A stretch of 64,000 bases of DNA, taken from NCBI RefSeq assembly GCF_000234665.1, contig NC_018333.1:433001-497000 (forward strand). The letters are read 5' to 3'. Under the pieces are notes generated by a model that did no database searches, was not told the DNA's origin, and saw nothing but the letters and a program-made list of their open reading frames with translations. Numbering within the stretch: the first letter of the stretch is position 1; each line of letters starts with the position of its first letter. Below, one piece after another: positions 61,201 through 64,000 of this stretch. This DNA is from Leishmania mexicana MHOM/GT/2001/U1103. Taxonomy: Eukaryota > Euglenozoa > Kinetoplastea > Trypanosomatida > Trypanosomatidae. A program made the translations under genes and the position numbers.

Positions 61201-62699
61201 GGTCACAGAGTCTCCTTAGCCTGATCGTACCCGGTGCTGCTCCTCGTCGTCGCCCTGGAGGTGTGTGTGCGTGGACGTACCGCACCCTGTGCGAGCGCGC
61301 GGCAGCTGTGCAGCGAGTGTCGAACCTGTGGATTACCGAATCAGTCGTCGAAAGATTCAAGTGGACACTTCGAACTGTGCCTGCACCGCCACGGCCTGAC
61401 ATGAGTGACGGCAGTGGCTTGGGTGGCCCTGAGGGCGGCCGCGATGAGGTCATCCGCGCCGTCCTGCCTCTGCACGATATTGAATCGTCGCAATTCCGGG
61501 GAACTCTTCTTGATGAACTGCACGGCGAGGTCTTGCATCGACATTTTCATCAGCGCAGCTACTCGCCTCAGCACGCGGGCAGCTGGGGAAACACCGCCAC
61601 GCCACCGAAACCGCGCAGCACTTCACAGAATACACCAACTCAGGTAGCCTTCTTCACACCTTCACAGCCATGGCCACCGCCTTGCGAGCCGCCAGTCGTC
61701 GAAGGCGTGTTCTCTCCGAGCCTGTCCCGACACACAGCGCAGCCGCACGTCTCTGTCGTACACTCGAGCTGCGTGGTGGAACAAGCGGAGCTGGCGTTTG
61801 TGGCGGCATTTTCTCCAGTCGTGCTTCTCCTGCGAGTGCCTGATTTGACGAGTCGGGACTGGGGCTTTCACACATGGAAGGCGGCCAACCTGAGGGCTGC
61901 CACGGGCTCGCGATCCGTAGAGGCACACGTGACGGGCTCGGTAAGCCACGGAGATGGGGTGGGGAGCACTACAGACGCGCGCGCCGAAAGGCCGCTCTCC
62001 TCGTACAACGATTTTGAAGGGAAGGACTGTGACAAGGACGACCAGGCGTTTCATGAATGTTTGGCTGATGACGGTACGGCAGCAGGGGGGAGCGAGTCGG
62101 TGCTCGAAAAGCGAGCCCGGCTCATGTACATGAAGGCAATACGTCGGAAGCGATTGCTGTGCCTGGCTCCCTGGAGGGATACCAGCCTCAGTTTTCAGTC
62201 GCGACTGGACCTCTCGCGCCTGGCACTTCGCAAGGGGTACAGCGCTGAAAACGCTCATCGGTGGGTGTCTCTTGACTTTTTGAGAGACGAACCTCGCGTG
62301 CGGACCGCGCGCACGGACACAGTAGCTCCTAAGCTGGATACCCAAGTTGCTGGCGAGTTCCAGATCCCCTGCCCAAATTTTGCTTCTGATCCCGCCGCTG
62401 CGGAGTCATCCGGAGGGCGGCAAGCGGGAACATCATCAAGGTCGCGCGCTATCACAGCGATCAAGGTCGACGTGCTCTTCTATTCCCAAGATGAGCCTGA
62501 TGGGAGCAGCCGCCTCCGTGCTGACGGCGGCGACATCGAATACGACCACGGAGCGTGTAGCCATGGCAACAACGCCACAGATGATTACAGTGCTGCAACA
62601 CGGGTGATGACGATTGCGCTGATAAACTATGAGGAGCTGGAGTGGCCCGATTCGGTGGTCTCTTCTTCCGAGCAGCAGTGGGCGTGGAAGAACTTTTGA
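58281..62699 (+). CDS. Large hypothetical protein, possibly mitochondrial
   Basis: A 1,472-residue protein I do not recognise. The N-terminus, best read from M8 at 58302 (MRRLVCAPSYYGLTASRR), is Arg/Ser-rich without acidic residues, like a mitochondrial presequence. More conserved-looking islands are YLLQRIIVDKTERLFHMRRE near residue 105-125, LSFLFQSPYWVEVAELYRRW near 900, an Ala-rich helix near 820-845, and a C-terminal block (about 1275-1340) with RARLMYMKAIRRKRLLCLAPW followed by SLDFLRDEPRVR. Long stretches between are low complexity. No catalytic motif, transmembrane span or repeat family is evident. Length and composition suggest a kinetoplastid-specific structural or RNA-processing factor, but this is a guess. 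The frame is continuous, so the gene is intact. Confidence 0.75.
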   Translation: MCMHVALMRRLVCAPSYYGLTASRRASLHPSHSLFAYADNGTCRTPQAVRHCASACDSSTADHRGHEAAHLSHTSCQRRISSFDRPPLLRPPLTPCSIGGTPFMYLLQRIIVDKTERLFHMRREALEFLCNVAAGDSATRRHDNATEEATTRERRMRGALLQVAQPALHSSLQQKENSLFTVCLQRPEGHVCVPAVVGETYVFLRSQGVDVAAWWERYYTTFIRPSMVERPGSEGMVVTAATDVRDVERVAASPATDDCGPNAEWNGATRPPPLYWKLDWGLRPVFSTHVTTSHSGDVFAVPLLSFEEPAPWGVAPAKTQTDGWVRGSDGVPASTGAVAAALASPPTRQSVWIPVWLIRHLPFFPIPFPSTNAEGEPRQRRSAEMRYNDATFASAGSPLTSHDRDSCMGEENERVPLQRDGEPETTEADCLLSRQDAVSRTNAFDDVPLGVNRADTRPCTSWRTPQTFISTPRLHTRAPQNQLDKEWGHPFFDDLHSVSDIGNRSPRHATLTSSGDHDTAAHDMIYGQALRHLQRVRESSTFALDLEFSIGCLPTNTTTGAFSAALTAEWPSPLSSWKLRSTPWRCLSSFWATKADPASSLAADYVFPLQAYPLLRYRSLLRRRVGHTAISTCRPHLGSSAWSTLNRLEKDTTSSRWVRYPFQPCGAAQQHTDVGAQLRAHRWIDGESPLNRMSPTTVAGDDPYRSEVFVAARRAPVFHVLLSNAWAERVAFFGVHYVSVDATALSCLFDSTVCVQQAVPLEVTGTVFKAGLRSTRYRQQHSCLRAGPQRVFTVKDGEGGACASPHRFADRGTEPRLPLFAVAMKKLEAAEAAAAAPVNAQDNAAATLGGGGELGSTLAAAPWLARLRAIRNECERGKCEPQVSPMERVVRMRTSRHSLSFLFQSPYWVEVAELYRRWGVRVAPGTVPLLICGKPYVNAEQTTDASRFSPSTCVPHLMQEVLCGKGLGTCTWAGSQSLLSLIVPGAAPRRRPGGVCAWTYRTLCERAAAVQRVSNLWITESVVERFKWTLRTVPAPPRPDMSDGSGLGGPEGGRDEVIRAVLPLHDIESSQFRGTLLDELHGEVLHRHFHQRSYSPQHAGSWGNTATPPKPRSTSQNTPTQVAFFTPSQPWPPPCEPPVVEGVFSPSLSRHTAQPHVSVVHSSCVVEQAELAFVAAFSPVVLLLRVPDLTSRDWGFHTWKAANLRAATGSRSVEAHVTGSVSHGDGVGSTTDARAERPLSSYNDFEGKDCDKDDQAFHECLADDGTAAGGSESVLEKRARLMYMKAIRRKRLLCLAPWRDTSLSFQSRLDLSRLALRKGYSAENAHRWVSLDFLRDEPRVRTARTDTVAPKLDTQVAGEFQIPCPNFASDPAAAESSGGRQAGTSSRSRAITAIKVDVLFYSQDEPDGSSRLRADGGDIEYDHGACSHGNNATDDYSAATRVMTIALINYEELEWPDSVVSSSEQQWAWKNF

Positions 62700-64000
62700 T
62701 GCGGCTGGTGATCTGGCGATGGCGTTGCCGAGGAGAGGCATCTGGGAGGCGGAGGGACGCGAATCTCTTGGCCGCTTACGTATAACTGCGCACACCCGCA
62801 CAGGATGGCCAGTAGGGTGGCGAACGCCGCGGCGGCACACAGGAGAAAGAAGAACAAAAAAAGCGGTCACGCCACCGCCTCCTCTCCACCTCTGTGTGTG
62901 TGCAGCGCGGAGGAGACTGCGAGGTTTCTGACGCTTGCCGTGCTTCCGTGTTCTCTCCTGTGTATCAGAGTTTGTGCGGACTCGGAATCAGACCAAGGGC
63001 AAATGCGCTCACACATGTGTATGTATGTGTCTTACCGAGGCTGACTCGTGTCTCTGCTGCCTCGCGTGGCACCCTTTGTGTGCGTGAACACCCATTCACT
63101 TGCGCCACGTTTTTGCCTGTCTGGGCTTTGGTGTGACTCGTGTGTGCTCCCGCACGTAACCTTCTCTCTCCGCCCCGTCTCTCCGCTCTTTTTGGTTTCG
63201 TTTTCTTTTGTTTTCCTGCTACACGTCCGCTGCTCCTCTGCTGCATCATGCAAGTGCGCGATTGGGGACTCTGAAGCTATGACCATCACCGAGGCCGACA
63301 CGAAGGGCCGTGGCACGGAGGGAAGGGGCGGCGGACCAAATGAAGCAGGGAACGCCGGGCCTCGCTCTTTCTGCCCTGCAAAAGGAAGACACAACCGTGC
63401 AGGACCGTGTCAGTGTGTGCCCTACATGTGTTTCTGGATCTTCTCCCTCGCTATCGAGCGTGCGCGTCGGACTCTCGGGACTTCCCCTGCCGACACCGAC
63501 CCCACTCTTTCTTCTTTTTAGAGTGGGGTGGCTGATTAGCTGGCTTACCGGGTGGGCAAGCGTGCCGCTTTCGCCACCACAGTCTCAGAGGGTGCGTCGT
63601 CTTTCCTTACGTTGCGCTGTCTTCAGTAGCACCAGCACCAGCACCGCCACCACACCCCACCTCACTTTTTTTCGCGACTTTCATCACCCGCCTTCCCCTG
63701 CTCTCTTGTCTCACTTCGGCATCCTCACATCACCCCTGCTCCATCATTCACTGTAAGCAGCAGTCGGGTATATTGCAGGTGCCTGCTGAGCCCTGCCACT
63801 CTCATCTCGTGCACCAGCAGTGCTGCTGCCCTCAAACGATGTACCCCCGTGGAAACATGGAGCACCGCGTGACCACTAAACGCGCGGCGTGGTGCCTTGC
63901 CATTTTTTTTGAAGTTTTCCCGCTGCCCTCTATCAACGCTCACTATGCGTGTTTTTCTTACCTACGGATGCGCCTCACAGTGCCCCGTCCCTCCTCTTGA
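62700..64000 (+). other. Intergenic/UTR region to window end
   Basis: No supported gene. CT-rich tracts at about 63160-63240 and 63640-63750 look like processing signals for a gene that would start beyond the right edge. The short frames here, including one ending at 64000, have no protein-like character. Confidence 0.5.

Noticed and set aside
1..64000. tRNA, rRNA, snRNA genes, CRISPR arrays and cis-introns
   Set aside because: I saw no tRNA A/B-box pair with a foldable cloverleaf, no rRNA-like block, no spaced repeat array, and no interrupted gene needing an intron. A covariance scan was not possible.

Overview
The window is nuclear DNA from a trypanosomatid, almost certainly Leishmania. 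It is GC-rich and every credible gene lies on the + strand. Genes are intronless and separated by long, CT-rich, microsatellite-laden spacers of the kind that carry trans-splicing polypyrimidine tracts. It also holds a SIDER2-type short retroposon and degenerate ingi/L1Tc-related elements (DIREs). I read it as part of one directional polycistronic transcription unit. The species cannot be fixed from the sequence alone.

Layout: (1) 1-32.7 kb is a dense housekeeping block: a Vps41-like HOPS subunit open at the left edge; IMP4 (U3 snoRNP, Brix domain); a large SNF2 ATPase; a 1,931-residue protein with a Tudor-like and two BRCT-like segments (53BP1/Crb2-like layout); a tandem CAF16-like soluble ABC ATPase; a basic unknown protein; a TBC (Rab GAP) protein of TBC1D22/Gyp1 type; RIO2 kinase; and a PSP1-domain protein with a KEN motif and many Thr-Pro sites. 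(2) 32.7-45 kb is sparse: long UTR-like spacers, a possible small gene broken by one base near 36.6 kb, an M20 amidohydrolase, a SIDER2 element, a PLAC8-family protein (PLAC8-A) and a WD40 protein. (3) 45.7-55.3 kb is an imperfect ~5.1-kb tandem duplication. Each unit carries a PLAC8 gene (B, C) followed by a DIRE. A 100-N assembly gap lies in unit 2. (4) 55.3-64 kb holds UTR-like sequence, a weak further DIRE relic, and a 1,472-residue protein with a possible mitochondrial presequence that I do not recognise.

The most interesting part is the tandem unit. Each DIRE starts with a Pr77-like signature that can form the first three stems of an HDV-type ribozyme, contains the start ATG inside that signature, and encodes an intact 2A-like ribosome-skipping motif. 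It then decays into endonuclease, reverse transcriptase and C2H2-finger remnants. The two DIREs differ at only two positions that I found, while the two PLAC8 genes differ at about twenty, mostly non-synonymous and packed into about 280 bases. Copy B also lacks the ATG used by copy C. This points to recent duplication plus local gene conversion or diversifying change.
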